A stretch of 64,000 nt of DNA from Dyella terrae (GCF_022394535.1 NZ_CP089414.1:744001-808000); one strand, 5' to 3'; positions 1 to 13,000 are shown, counted from the stretch's first letter. The notes: generated by a model from the letters alone, not told the origin. Program-made: numbers and translations.

Positions 1-1554
1 GCGGACTATGGCGAGGGCGATCTCTTCTCTACGCCGTCGGCGCGATTCGAGGAGGGCAAGACCCTCTCGTTGCGCGTGGCTGTACTCGGTAACAGCACAG
101 GGAATCCGGTTCGTTATCGTTACCGCCTGGAGGGCGTGGACAAGGATTGGCGGGAAACCAACGACAGCACCGTCAGTTACCTGCTGCCTAGTTCCGGTAC
201 GTTTCGTTTCGAGGTGCAGGCCATCGATTTGAATCGAGGGCGCATATCTGCCCCCGAGGCCTGGGCGTTTGTGTTGACGGCGCCCTGGTGGCAGTCCCCA
301 TGGACAGCACTGCTGGTACTTCCCATCGTGTTTATAGCCATCGTTCTGATGTGGCGCTGGCGAAGCAGTGCCCTGATTGCCAGGACCCGGCAACTTGAGC
401 AGATCGTGGAGCGCCGCACGGCTCAGCTCCGGGCCGCGCTTCATGCGCGCAATGATCTGCTGGCGAGGATCAGCCACGACCTGCGGTCGCCGCTCTCCAA
501 CATCATCGAATGCGTCAACCGGTGGCGTGCCGGTGACGCCAAGCGCGACTACCCCCGCATCATCGAACAAAGCGTATGGCAGCAAATCGCTTTGATCGAT
601 GACTTGCTGGAATTTGCGCAGGACGAGCATGCCGGTGCGGAGCTGGAGGAGACGGGAGGCTATTTGCATGCCTTCCTGACGGAAGTTGCGGCGCAGGCAT
701 GGTTGATGGCCGAACGAGGATCGAATCGGTTCGTCTATCGCTTTGATGAGCGCCTTCCCATCCTGATCAAGGTCGATTTTCGACGGTTGCGGCAGGTGCT
801 CACGAACCTGCTGGGCAATGCGGCCAAGTTCACTCACGAAGGGCTTGTCGAATTCGATGTCAGCGTGGATGCGCACGAAGAGGAGCGCGTGCGCGTGCGC
901 TTCACGGTTAGGGATAACGGCATCGGCCTTGCGTCTGAAGAGATCGACTCCCTGATGAAACCGTTTGTACGCGGCGCAAATGTCGAACATCGGGAAGGCA
1001 GCGGACTTGGCCTGTCGATCGTCGCGCAGTGGCTGGATCGCATGCGCTCCAGACTCGATGTGCGTCAATTGGCGACCGGCGGCAGCGAGTTCATCTTTGT
1101 GGTGACATTCGACCTGGCGGACGAGTCGGAAGCGACCTCCAATCTGCTGGATGACGACCCCATGGACGAGAGCCTCGATGGCCGCGGCCGGGTCATCGTC
1201 GTCGTGGATGACCAGCAGCAGAATCGCGACATGATCTGCGATCTGCTCGATAGCTACGGCTTTGCGAGCTTCCCGGCCGGTGACGGCAACGAAGCCCTGG
1301 CGATCATCGAGGAGCACCCGCCGGCCATGGTGATCACCGATCAGTACATGGATGGCATGAATGGATGGGTGCTGCTGGATGCACTGCGAAGGACGCAGCC
1401 GGATTTGCCCGTGGTGCTCTGTTCCGCTGCGCCGCCTCGTCGTCCTGCCGGCTGCGAGCCAGACCTGGATTTCGACGCCGTGCTCATCAAGCCCATCAGC
1501 GTTCGCCTGTTGTTGCAGGTTGTCGTGAGCCGGCTTGATGCGCTGCCTTCGTGA
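1..1554 (+). CDS. Hybrid sensor histidine kinase, 5' truncated by the window edge
   Basis: The frame is open from base 1, so the N-terminus (probably a periplasmic two-component-type propeller) lies outside the window. Visible in order, counting residues from the first codon: a Y_Y_Y-type beta-sandwich (about 1-85, with the typical YRLEGVDKDW pattern), one membrane segment (about 96-119), a HisKA dimerisation domain with the H-box ISHDLRSP (His159), a HATPase with N-box LTNLLGNAAKF (about 268) and DNGIGL (about 306), and a C-terminal receiver domain with phospho-acceptor Asp447 and conserved Lys in LIKPIS. The receiver keeps its key residues. The kinase should sense an extracytoplasmic signal and autophosphorylate; the nearby AraC-type response regulator is a possible partner, but a convergent LysR gene lies between them. 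The ligand is unknown. Confidence 0.93.
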   Translation, partial: ADYGEGDLFSTPSARFEEGKTLSLRVAVLGNSTGNPVRYRYRLEGVDKDWRETNDSTVSYLLPSSGTFRFEVQAIDLNRGRISAPEAWAFVLTAPWWQSPWTALLVLPIVFIAIVLMWRWRSSALIARTRQLEQIVERRTAQLRAALHARNDLLARISHDLRSPLSNIIECVNRWRAGDAKRDYPRIIEQSVWQQIALIDDLLEFAQDEHAGAELEETGGYLHAFLTEVAAQAWLMAERGSNRFVYRFDERLPILIKVDFRRLRQVLTNLLGNAAKFTHEGLVEFDVSVDAHEEERVRVRFTVRDNGIGLASEEIDSLMKPFVRGANVEHREGSGLGLSIVAQWLDRMRSRLDVRQLATGGSEFIFVVTFDLADESEATSNLLDDDPMDESLDGRGRVIVVVDDQQQNRDMICDLLDSYGFASFPAGDGNEALAIIEEHPPAMVITDQYMDGMNGWVLLDALRRTQPDLPVVLCSAAPPRRPAGCEPDLDFDAVLIKPISVRLLLQVVVSRLDALPS

Positions 1555-1599
1555 TGCCCGCTCACATCCAAGATATCGTGCGCCGTATCCTCGAAGGCG

Positions 1600-2511
1600 T
1601 CAGGCCATGATCGCGGCTGGCTCAACGCCCGCGATGGATGCCTTTTCAAGGTGCTTGCGGATAAATCGGATCATGTCGTGCGTGGCATGGCCTGCGGCTT
1701 CGCGCTGTCGCGTCAGTGCATATAAGGGCCGTATTGGCATGGCGTCGGTCGGGCAGGCGACCTGAAGTTGCCCTTGTCGAATATCGTCATGGCACAGATA
1801 GAGCGGCAGACAGGCAAAGCCCAGCCCGGCGCGTGCGGCGGCCATGAGCGAGCTCACCTGGTTGCTGGCAAAGCGTGGCGATGATCGGCGGCCGTGGGAT
1901 ACCGACAACTTTGCGGGCTCCCAACCAACCAACTCGATAAGCTGTTGATCGGGTATCGAGCCAGGGCTATCGGGTCGGCCTGCTTGCGCTAGCAGGCGAG
2001 GGCTGGCCACCACGACCTGCCGTAGAGCGCCCAGCGGGTGCGCCACGATATCGGCGCTGTCCGGAAGATCGGTGCCCGCATGGAGCGCCACGTCGGTGTG
2101 GTGGTTGAGCAACGCGTGCCAACCGTTTCCACTCAGCATCACGTTCAGGCGCGTATCGGGATGTTGGGTATTGAACGCGTCAAGCATGCCGCTCACCAGA
2201 CCAAGCAGCGCGTCGCTGGCATGGATACGGACATGTCCGCCCAGTGCGCCTTTGGCTGTTGCCGCCACAGCCTGGGCAGCGTCACGAAGGTGCAGGGCGT
2301 GACGGTAGACCTGTTCGCCCATGGGCGTCATGGAGAAGCGTCGGGCATCCCGATGCAGCAGGCGCGCACCCAGGCGTTTTTCCAGCTCGATGACGCGTCT
2401 GCTCAGACGCGACTTGGTGGTTCCGGACTGGCGCGCGGCCGCCGAGAAACCGCCTGCTTCGACGACTACCGTGTACAGGTAAAGATCCAGCAGATTGTCT
2501 GCTTCGTTCAT
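1600..2511 (-). CDS. LysR family transcriptional regulator
   Basis: A 303-residue protein of normal LysR length. The N-terminal winged HTH (about residues 5-65) is recognisable by the GGFSAAARQSGTTKSRLSRRV stretch and the following LEKRLGARLLHR; the C-terminal substrate-binding domain follows. I chose the ATG at 2511 because it gives the usual short lead before the HTH and has a GAAGGA-like ribosome site upstream; longer in-frame starts add a basic, unconserved extension. The gene is convergent with the sensor kinase and divergent from the response regulator at 2699, so it may control that gene or its own promoter in the shared 190 bp. The effector is unknown. Confidence 0.92.
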   Translation of the reverse strand: MNEADNLLDLYLYTVVVEAGGFSAAARQSGTTKSRLSRRVIELEKRLGARLLHRDARRFSMTPMGEQVYRHALHLRDAAQAVAATAKGALGGHVRIHASDALLGLVSGMLDAFNTQHPDTRLNVMLSGNGWHALLNHHTDVALHAGTDLPDSADIVAHPLGALRQVVVASPRLLAQAGRPDSPGSIPDQQLIELVGWEPAKLSVSHGRRSSPRFASNQVSSLMAAARAGLGFACLPLYLCHDDIRQGQLQVACPTDAMPIRPLYALTRQREAAGHATHDMIRFIRKHLEKASIAGVEPAAIMA

Positions 2512-2698
2512 TGCTGCGTCCTTCGCGGCGCGACCATGGCGCCGGAAATGCACCCCTTGGGCTAGGGTAGTCGCGCTGGGTGGGACGATCTTTTGCCGGA
2601 AGGTACGGCACCTTTGCCGGAGCGCCCGGAAGCGTCTATAACGTGCAGCGGGTCGTCCGTTGCCGGCGACGGGGCGGGTGTTCAAGGGGAATCGTGCG

Positions 2699-3475
2699 TT
2701 GGCGCAGAACCAGCCGTTTGTACTGATCATCGACGATCACCCGGAAGGCATTCGCGCGGTGACGGAGTTGCTGCGCGCGGAGTCGATACGCGTCAATCTC
2801 GCCACGGATCCGCAACAGGGTTATCAACGCGCGCAGGCGCTGCGGCCTGACCTCATCCTGCTGGACGTGCGCATGCCGGGCCAGGACGGCTTCGCGGTTT
2901 GCCGCATGCTGAAGGCGAACCCCCGCACGCAGGACATACCCGTCATTTTCCTCAGCTCGGCCAATGCCGACGGGGAACGTTTGGAAGGATTGGTCAACGG
3001 CGGAGTGGATTACATTCTCAAGCCGTGCCTGCCCATGGAAGTACTGGCGCGAGTACGCATCCACCTGAAGCTGAGTTCCCGTGCCGCCAGTGCCGAAGCG
3101 CCGACGGAGCCGGATGCCCTGTTATCACCGGACGAGGTGACGCTGCGGGCGGCCATGCGCTTCATTCATGCCAATCTCGCCGGGTTGCCTTCGCTGGCGG
3201 AGATCGCCGGCAAGGCGGGGACGCACGGCAAGCGGCTATCGGTGATTTTTCGCGAGCAGCTTGGGGTGACGGTGTTTCACTGGATCAGGGAAGAGCGGCT
3301 GCGTCGCGGCCGCGAGCTGCTTGCCGACTCGCGCATGAGCATGCAGGACATCGCCGAACAGGTCGGCTTTCGAAGTGCCTGCAACTTCACCACTGCGTTC
3401 CGTGAGCGCACAGGCGTGACGCCCACGATGTTCCGGTCGAGTGCACAGGCCGGTAGCGGTAGTGAAGAGGATTGA
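2699..3475 (+). CDS. Response regulator with AraC-type DNA-binding domain
   Basis: A 258-residue protein. The receiver domain (about 5-125) carries the acidic pair Asp12-Asp13, phospho-acceptor Asp56 in LLDVRMPGQDG and Lys108 in ILKPC. The C-terminal AraC/XylS double HTH (about 150-250) includes LRRGRELLADSRMSMQDIA and the classic GFRSACNFTTAFRERTGVTP signature. Start choice: TTG at 2699 follows AAGGGGA at 2684-2690 with good spacing; GTG at 2678 and TTG at 2660 are in-frame alternatives without such a site. Receiver-AraC proteins of this type act downstream of histidine kinases, and the hybrid kinase at the start of the window is the nearest candidate. The target genes are unknown; the large adhesin operon downstream is one possibility, with no direct evidence. 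Confidence 0.88.
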   Translation: MAQNQPFVLIIDDHPEGIRAVTELLRAESIRVNLATDPQQGYQRAQALRPDLILLDVRMPGQDGFAVCRMLKANPRTQDIPVIFLSSANADGERLEGLVNGGVDYILKPCLPMEVLARVRIHLKLSSRAASAEAPTEPDALLSPDEVTLRAAMRFIHANLAGLPSLAEIAGKAGTHGKRLSVIFREQLGVTVFHWIREERLRRGRELLADSRMSMQDIAEQVGFRSACNFTTAFRERTGVTPTMFRSSAQAGSGSEED

Positions 3476-4056
3476 TCGCCCTCGCGCGATAGAAGAGGCG
3501 CTCCCTCCGGCAAAGCATCGCGCACTGTCGCGCGCATGTCGGCAGCGATAAGGGCGGGGCGTTTCGCATCGTCATGACACTCGCGCCATTTGCCGACTCG
3601 CTTTGGACAAAGGCCCAGTCGTCGCGTCAGGCGTGACGTAGAGTCCTGCCCTTGGATCTTTTGTGTGACCTGAGTCTCACTTACCATGCTTGCCGTCGAC
3701 CGATACGTCTGATTGCCACCCTCGGCTCGATCTGCTGTCACGCGGAAGGATTTGCTGGCGATTGATGGCACCCCATAGCGGTGCGCATCGACGATTGGAA
3801 ACGGATTCACAGGGGCCTTAGACCCACCACCGAGAAACAGGGGAACACGGCAAACGACGACGTCGGTTGCCTTCGACATCGCATAGCGTATGCGGCAACG
3901 CCTTTCCGCTTTCAGTGGAATCGGGGCGACGGGCGTTGCACGTTTTTTCGCAGCAGGAGTTCTCCTTGACGACTGTTTCCTGACCATCTGCGATGGCCGG
4001 GCAGTGGCTCTGTGTGTCCGTATTTTTCTTTGTTGAAGAACAGGACGCGCTTCGCC
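3476..4056. other. Intergenic leader upstream of the giant adhesin
   Basis: About 580 bp with no convincing gene. The overlapping minus-strand reading frame has no domain-like sequence and looks like a codon shadow. The last 60 bp are AT-richer (a run of T around 4020-4033) and carry a possible sigma-70 promoter, listed separately. I saw no strong hairpin, although the length suits a regulated promoter region for the two-partner secretion operon. Confidence 0.5.
3966..3994 (+). promoter_or_regulatory. Possible sigma-70 promoter of the adhesin operon
   Basis: TTGACG at 3966-3971 matches the -35 consensus in five of six positions. After a 17-nt spacer, TGCGAT at 3989-3994 is only a weak -10 match. 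Transcription would start about 55 nt before the ATG at 4057. The prediction is weak because the -10 is poor. Confidence 0.25.
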
Positions 4057-7000
4057 ATGAACCATATCTATCGACTCTGTTGGAATCGCGCACTGCGCGC
4101 ATGGGTTCCGGCCTCCGAGCTGGCGAAGGGCAAGGCCGTCGGCGTCACTCGCCGCGGCGCGGCGGCACGCACGCCCCTCATGCTTTCGCTGCTGTCGGTA
4201 TCGCTGGGAATGACCGGTCTTGCCTGGGCAGGTGTCGCGCCCACGGGCGGGCAGGTCGTGGCGGGTTCGGGGCAGATCCAGCAGTCCGGCAACGTCACCA
4301 CCATTCAGCAGAACAGCCAGACGTTGTCGCTCAACTGGCAGAGTTTTGATGTGGGCGCGGGACAGACGGTGAATTTCCAGCAGCCCGGCACCAGCTCCAT
4401 TGCGGTCAACCGGATTCTTGGCAATACCGCCAGCGACATCGAAGGCCATCTCAATGCCAACGGGCAGGTATGGCTGATCAATCCCAACGGCGTCCTGTTC
4501 GGCAAGGGCGCTCAGGTGAATGTCGGTGGCATCGTGGCGTCCACGCTAGATCTGGACGACAGCACGCTGGGCACGGACAACGTGCGTTTCGCTGGCAACG
4601 GTCGCGGCAAGGTGGTGAACCAGGGAAGTATCTCTGCGGCGCCGGGCGGTTACGTGGCGCTGCTGGGCAATCAGGTCTCGAACCAGGGCGTTATCCGTGC
4701 GCAGTTGGGCACCGTGGCCCTGGGCGGCGGCACTGCCATGACGCTGACCTTCAAGGACAACCACCTGATGCATCTGGTGGTGAACGAGAACACGGTCCGC
4801 AGCCTGGTCGAAAACCGTCAGTTGATCGTCGCCGACGGCGGCAGTGTGCTGATGACGGCGGGCGCGCGTGCGTCACTGATCGACAGCGTAGTCAACAACA
4901 CGGGCACGGTGCAGGCGCACAGCGTGGCCGAACACGATGGCACCATCACACTGCTCGGCGGCATGGAGGCCGGCACTGTGCAGGTGGGCGGCACTCTGGA
5001 CGCCAGTGCTCCGCAAGGCGGCAATGGCGGCACCATCGAAACCTCCGCGGCGCATTTTGTTCTGGCGGGTGACGCGCATATCACGGCAGCTTCGGCTTAC
5101 GGCAAAGGGGGCACGTGGTTGGTCGATCCGGTCGACCTGACTATCGACGGCGCCGCTGCCACCACCATCTCCAATACGTTGAACGGTGGAACCAGCGTTA
5201 CCGAGCAGACCACGTCGACTGGTTCATCGGGCCTGGGCAATGCCGTTGCAGGCAGCGGCGACATCAACGTCAATGCGGCGATCAACTGGAATTCCGCCGC
5301 CACGCTCACGTTGGATGCTTACCGCAACATCAACGTCAACGCGGCCATCACCGGTTCGAATGGCGGCGTGGCACTCAACACGGGTTACGGCAACGGCGGC
5401 AACACCGGCAAGCTCACCATCGCCGGCACGGGCAGCGTGTCCGCGGGTAGCGGCGCCACGATCAACACGGGCGCCTTCGTCAACAACGGCTCGTCCTCGG
5501 CGCTGGGCGCCAAGTGGATGCTGTACACCGTCAATCCCGCGGCGAACACGTTGGGCGGCATTACCCCGAACTACATCCAATACAACGCCACGCAAGGCTC
5601 GACGCTGGCCGCGAGCGGCAACGGGCTGCTCTACAGCGTGGCGCCGACGCTGACGATCGGCGGGCTGACCGGCACGGTCAGCAAGGTGTACGACAACACC
5701 GCAGCGGCCAGCTTCGCGGGCGCCAACTTCAACGCCACCGGCCTGCTGGGCGGGGATGCGATCAGCTCGGCGACGGGCGGCAGCTACGCGTCGGTCAATG
5801 TCGGTAACGGCATCACCGTCACCTCGCCGGGAGCAATCGGCAGTTTCGTGATCACCAACGGCGGCATACCGGTGTACGGCTACGCGCTCGGCGGCTCGCC
5901 AATCTCGGCCGCCGTTGGTGCGATTACGCCTGCTCAGTTGACCGCGAAGATCATCGACACGCCGACCAAGATCTACGACGGCACCACGACGGCCACGCTG
6001 GGCTCGTCCAATTACGAGATCGATGGCTTCGTGAGTGGCCAGGGTGCGGCGGTATCGCAGCCAAGCTCGGTCGCCTATGCCGGTTCCAGCGCGGGATCGC
6101 AGCAGGTGAACGCCACCTTCTCGGTCACCAACTTCAACGCCAACAACGGCACCAGCCTTTCCAACTACATCCTGCCTACGGCGGCCACCGGGCTGGGCTA
6201 CATCAACCAGGCGCCGTTGCTGATCAGTGGACTGCTGGCGAGCAACAAGGTGTACAGCGGCACTGCGGATGCATCACTGGTCACCAGTGGCGCCTCGCTC
6301 TACGGCATCATTCAGCCGGACGTGGGGCAGGTATCGCTCAACTATGGTCTGCTGACCGGCGCTTTCGCGCAGTCCAACGTGGGCAATGGCATCGCCGTTA
6401 GTGTCGGCACCGGTGCCGCTCAGCTGACGGGCAACAAGGCCGGCAACTACTACCTGGTCGCGCCTAGCGGACTCACTGCCAATATCACGCCCAAGGCGTT
6501 GACCATCAGTCAGGTCACGGCGTCGAACAAGACCTACGACGGCACCACCACCGCGACGCTCAACACGGGCTCGGGATCGTTGTTCGGTGTGGTGGGCACC
6601 GATAACGTCACGCTCAGCAGCGCTGGCGCCACAGGGAACTTCAGCCAGTCGGACGTGGGCAACAACCTCGCGGTCAGCACCAGCGGTTTCGGCCTTGGCG
6701 GCACGGCCGCTGCCAACTACACGCTGATACAGCCGACGCTGTACGCCAACATCACGCCAGCGCTGCTGACCATCAGCATGACCGGGACGCCTGAGAAGAC
6801 CTATGACGGCACTCAGGCCGTGACGCTGGGGCAGGGGAATTTCAATATCACCGGCTTCGTCGGTTCGCAGCACGCGACGGTGTTCCAAAGCTCGGCGTCC
6901 TACGCTACGCCCAATGCCGGCTCGAATATCGATGTGACGGCAACGCTGCAGCCATCGGATTTCACGCCGGCTTCCGGCACGTCGATGTCCAACTACACCT

Positions 7001-10000
7001 TTGCCAGCACCGTCGTCGGCTCCGGTCTGGGCAAGATCGATCCGTTGCAGCTTATCGGCCAGATCGTCGGCAACCCGACCAAGACCTACGACGGCAACAC
7101 CAATGCATCGTTGAGCGCGTCCAACCTGCTGCTGCAGGGGCTGCTGCCCGGGCAGAGCATCACGGCCAGCTTCAGCGGCACCGAGTCGGGCACCTATGCG
7201 AATGCGAATGCAGGTGCCTGGAAGGTGACTGCCGGCAACCTGCCGGCGGGCGACTTCACCGCGGGCAACGGCACGTTGCTATCCAATTACATTCTTCCCG
7301 TCGCCTGGACCGGCTCGGGCACCATTGTCCCCGCGCCGCTTTCCGGGCAGGTAATCACGGCGGGCATCACCGGCGCCTCCAAGGTTTATGACGGCACCGT
7401 CTACATCACGCTGGGTGCAGCCAACTTCCTCTTGAGCGGCTTTGTCGGCGGCGACAACGCCACAGTGAACAGCGGCGCCAGCATCCAGGGCACGTTTGGC
7501 CAGTCGGATGTGGGCACCAACATTCCGCTGTCGGCCACGCTCCATATGAGCGACCTGTCCGGACAGGGCAGCACGAACCTCAACAACTACACGTTGGCTG
7601 CGCCGTCCCTCGGGGTGGGCAATATCACGCCCGCCCCGTTGATCGTCAGCATCATCGGCAACCCGACCAAGGTCTACAACGGCAGTATCGATGCGGCGCT
7701 GACCTCGTCCAATTTCAGTGTCACTGGCTGGGCGACGGCAACCGGCGAAGGTGGCTCGATCAATCCCACGGCGACAGCACAATACGACTCGATCAATGCT
7801 GGTGCGCGCACTGTCACGGCGGTACTGGCGCCGGGCAACTATGTGACGAACGCCAATACCAAGCTCAGCAACTACACGCTGGTCTACTCGGCCAGTGGCG
7901 CTGGCACCATCACCCAGGCGCCGCTGTATATCACTGGCGTATACGCGACCGGCAAGATCTACGACACCACCACCAAGGACACGCTCAATACCGCTGCGGC
8001 GGGCCTGGCGGGACTGGTCAGTGCGGACGTGGGTAACGTGTCGCTGGATGTGAGCGGTGCATCGGCCAACTTTGCGCAGAAGAACGTCGGCACGAGCCTG
8101 GCGGTGACCGCCAGCGGCTTCGCCCTCACCGGCGGTCAGGCATCGAACTATCTGTTGCAACCGCTTACGGGTCTGTTCGCCGATATCAACAAAGCCACCC
8201 TGACATTGTCGGGCGTGACCGCCAACAACAAGACCTACAACGGCAACAACGCCGCGACACTCACCGTCAGTGGATCGGCGGCACTCAACGGCGTGCTCGG
8301 CAGCGACACCGTTGGATTCGACACCAGCGGGCAGGGCGCCACGTTCGTTACCGCCAATGCCGGCACCAACCTGGCCGTGACCACGAGCGGCTTCACGCTG
8401 ACCGGTACGGACGCAGGCAATTACCAGTTGAACCAACCGGCCGGATTGACGGCGACGATCAATCCCGCACCGCTGACGGCCATCATCACTGGCAGCCCGA
8501 CCAAGGTGTACGACGGCACGAACTCGGCCACGTTGACCGCTGGCGACTATCAGCTTCAGGGCTTCGTGGGCACCGATGGTGCAAGCGTTCCGCAGTCGGC
8601 GACGGCGAGCTACGTGACCAAGAACGCGGGTACCGGGTTGGGCGTGGAGTCCACCTTGGTGACGTCGGATTTCGTCGCCAATGGCGGCACCAACTTGGCC
8701 AACTACATTCTTCCGACGACGGGTTTTGGCACGAATGGCGTCATCACGCCGCTGGTGCTCAACCTGACGGCTACGCGCATCTATGACGGCACATCCAACG
8801 CCAATGCATCGCTGTTTGGTCCGTTGCAGGGCGTCAATGGCGAAACGCTGGGGTTGAACGGCAGCGGCACCTTGTCCAGCAAGAACGTCGGCAGCAAGTG
8901 GAGCTTCAACAGCTTGGGCTCGCTGCAGCTCGCCGATGGTTCGAACGGTGGACTCGCCAGCAACTACACGCTGGTCGGCGGTACCGACTGGGTGACGATT
9001 ACACCGCGCCCGTTGACGGCCACCTTCGACGCGAGCAACAAGGTCTATGACGGCAATACCACCGACACGCTGAGCAATGCCGCGCTCGTGGCCGACAACG
9101 GCTCGACCAGCAGCGGCCTGGTCGCCGGGGACAGCGTCAACTTGACCAATCCGACGGCCGGCAATTTCAACAACAAGAACGCGGGCAACGGCAAGACGGT
9201 CACGGGCGCCATGGGCATCACCGGCACCGATGCGGGCAACTACATCTTCACCAATGGCACAGCCACCGCCAACATCACGCCCCTTGCCATCACCGTGTCG
9301 GCGACCGGCAAGAACAAGGTCTACGACGGCAACACCAATGATCCCGGCCTGACGCTGGCCGGCGCCGGCGTGCTCACCGGTGACACGATCAACTTCGCCA
9401 GCAATTCGGTGGCGTTCAGCGATGCGAATGTCGCCAACGGCAAGACCATCACCGTCAACAACATTACGGCCGGCGGTGCCGATGCGAACAACTACACGTT
9501 CAATACCAGTGCCACCACGACGGCGAACATCACGCCTTACCTGATCAATCTGACCGGTTCGCGCCTGTACGACGGCACCGTGGGCGCTGGCTATGCACTG
9601 TTCAGTAGCAACGGCGTGCTGTCGACGGGCGTCAACGGCGAAACACTGACGCTGTCGGGGATTGGTTCTGCGGCGGACAAGAACGTTGGCAACGGCAAGG
9701 GTGTTGCCTTCGGAACGCTGGCTTTGTCCAACGGCTCGAGCGGCGACCTGGCCAGCAACTATCAGTTGAACAGTGCCAAGCTCACCATCACGCCGCGTCC
9801 ATTGACGGCCACGTTTGACGCAAGCAACAAGGTCTACGACGGCAACACGGGCGACTCGCTCAGCAACGCCGCTCTCGTGGATGCCAATGGTTCGCTGACC
9901 AGTGGCCTGGTCGCGGGTGATGACGTCAGCCTGACCAATCCGGCGGCGGGCAACTTCGCCGACAAAAACGTTGGCACCGGCAAGACCGTGACGGGTGCCA

Positions 10001-13000
10001 TGGGCGTGTCCGGTGCGGACGCCGGCAACTACGTTTTCACCAATGGCACGTCCACCGCGGATATCACCAAGCGCGACCTTACGGTGGGCGCCGTCGGCAG
10101 CAACAAGGTCTACGACGGCAATACCTCCGCGTCCGTGACCCTGGGTAGCGATGGCGTGGCGGGCGACAACCTGACCTACGCCGATACCTCCGCAAGCTAC
10201 GGCGGCAAGGACGTGGGCTCGTACACGATCAATGTCCAGGGCATTTCGGTGGGTGGTACCGATGCGGGCAACTACAACCTCATCAACACCACGGCAACAG
10301 CCGGCGGCAACATCACCCCGGTGGTGCTGAACCTGAGTGGTTCGCGCGTCTATGACACCACCAATCAGGCAGGTGTCGGTACCTTCAATGGCGGCGGCAC
10401 CCTGGCAGGCGTCAATGGCGAAACGGTGACGCTCAATGGTCCTTACACGCTCGCCAGTTCGAATGCAGGCACGTACAACCATGCCTGGCAGGCCGGCGAC
10501 GGCCTCGGCCTTGGCAATGGCGGCAACGGCGGCATCGCCAGTAACTACGTCATCGGCAATGTTTCGTATACGGTGACGCCGTACGTGCTTGACCTCAACA
10601 GCACACGGGTCTACGACGGCACGGTGAATGCTGATGCCTCGCTGTTCGGCACAGGTGGTGTGCTTACCGGCCTGAATGGCCAGACGGTGAGCTTGGGCGG
10701 CACTGGCCACGTGGGCGACAAGAACGTGGGCAACAACAAGGCGTTCGCCGACTTAGGTTCACTGGCGTTGTCCGATGGCAGCAATGGCGGCCTCGGCAGC
10801 AACTACACGCTGATCGGTGGTACCGACACGCTCACCATCACGCCCAAGACCATCAGCGTGACCGCCACGGCGAACAATAAGGTGTATGACACCACGGATG
10901 CCGCAGCGGTGGCGTCTCTCACAGGCAACGGAACGATCGCGGGCGACACACTGACCTACGGTTCGGGTGCAGCAACTTTCGCCGATGCCAATGCAGCGAA
11001 CGGCAAGACGGTAACGGTCAATGGCCTGACGCTGGGCGGCGCAGACGCGGGTAACTATCAGCTCAGCGGCACGACGGCCACGACCACTGCCAACATCACC
11101 CCGTACGTGTTGAACCTCAACGGCACGCGTGTATACGACGGCACAGTGAACGCCGACGCCAGCCTGTTCGGTGCCAATGGCGTGTTGGCCGGTTTGAACG
11201 GCCAAACGGTGAATCTGGGTGGTGCCGGCCACGTAGGCGACAAGAACGTAGGCAACAACAAGGCGTTCGCTGATCTGGGTTCGTTGACGCTGTCCGATGG
11301 CAGCAATGGCGGCCTCGGCAGCAACTACACGCTGGTCGGCGGCACCGACACGCTCACCATCACGCCCAAGACCATCAACGTAACCGCCACGGCGAACAAC
11401 AAGGTGTACGACACCTCGGATGCGGCGACGATAGACACGCTGACGGGTAACGGCATCATCGCCGGTGACGCGCTGAGCTACGGTTCGGGCGCGGCAACCT
11501 TCGCCGATGCCAACGCGGCGAACGGCAAGACGGTGACGGTCAATGGGCTGACACTGGGCGGCACGGATGCGGGCAACTACACGCTTGCCAACACGACGAC
11601 CACGACCACCGCCAACATCACGCCGTACGTGCTTAACCTCAACGGTACGCGCGTCTACGACGGCACGGTGAATGCCGATGCCTCGCTGTTTGGCACCGCT
11701 GGCGTGCTGGCCGGCTTGAACGGCCAGACGGTGAGCTTGGGCGGCACTGGCCACGTAGGCGACAAGAACGTGGGCAACAACAAGGCGTTCGCCGACCTGG
11801 GTTCGCTGGCGTTGTCCAACGGCAGCAATGGCGGCTTGGGCAGCAACTACACGCTGGTTGGCGGTACCGATACGCTCACCATCACGCCCAAGATCATCAG
11901 CGTAACCGCCACGGCGAACAACAAGGTGTACGACACCACGGATGCGGCAACGGTGGCGTCTCTCACCGGCAACGGAACGATCGCGGGCGACACACTGACC
12001 TACGGTTCGGGTGCAGCAACTTTCGCCGATGCCAATGCAGCGAACGGCAAGACGGTAACGGTCAATGGCCTGACGCTGGGCGGCGCAGACGCGGGTAACT
12101 ATCAGCTCAGCGGCACGACGGCCACGACCACTGCCAACATCACCCCGTACGTGTTGAACCTCAACGGCACGCGTGTATACGACGGCACAGTGAACGCCGA
12201 CGCCAGCCTGTTCGGTGCCAATGGCGTGTTGGCCGGTTTGAACGGCCAAACGGTGAATCTGGGTGGTGCCGGCCACGTAGGCGACAAGAACGTGGGCAGC
12301 AACAAGGCGTTCGCCAACCTCGGATCGCTGGCGCTGTCGAATGGCAGCAATGGCGGCCTCGGTAGTAACTACACACTGGTCGGCGGCACCGACACGCTCA
12401 CCATCACGCCCAAGGCGCTGGGCGCGACGGCGACCGCAAATGATCGCGTGTACGACGGCACCGTGATCGCCGGCCTCACCGGTGCGAGCCTGGTGGGCTT
12501 GGTGGGCGGCGATCAGGTCGCGCTGAACAACGCGAGCCAAGGTACGTTCGCCGACAAGAATGTGGGCAACAGCAAGGCCGTGACCACGAACATGACCATC
12601 GGCGGCGCCGATGCAGGTAACTACGACTTCACCACGGCCACTGGCATCACCGCCAACGTGACACCCAAGTTGATCGACGTGACCGCGACTGCGGCGAACA
12701 AGGTGTACGACACCACGGCGGGCGCCACTGTGACCACACTCAGTGGCAATGGATTGATTGCCGGTGACGCGGTGAGCTTCGGTTTTGGCTCGGCAAATTT
12801 CTCCGACGCTAATGCCGCCAATGGCAAAACGGTGACGGTCGGCGGCCTTACCAAAGCCGGTGCTGACGCCGGTAACTACACGCTTGCCAACACGACGACC
12901 ACGACCACGGCCGACATCACACCTTATGTGCTTAGCCTCAATGGCACGCGTGTGTACGACGGCTCGGTGAACGCGGGTGCGGACTTGTTCGGTGCGAATG

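Noticed and set aside
3277..4449. Minus-strand frame of 390 codons across the adhesin leader
   Set aside because: It overlaps the 3' part of the response regulator and the start of the adhesin; no family features and poor composition.
7279..10710. Very long minus-strand open frame (1,143 codons) opposite the adhesin
   Set aside because: It exactly mirrors the repeat codon pattern of the adhesin; the translation is arginine/valine-rich with no domain. A shadow of repetitive GC-rich coding DNA.
10600..12420. Regularly spaced repeats considered as a CRISPR array
   Set aside because: The units are 522 bp and protein-coding in frame with a YDG motif; there are no short identical repeats separated by unique spacers.
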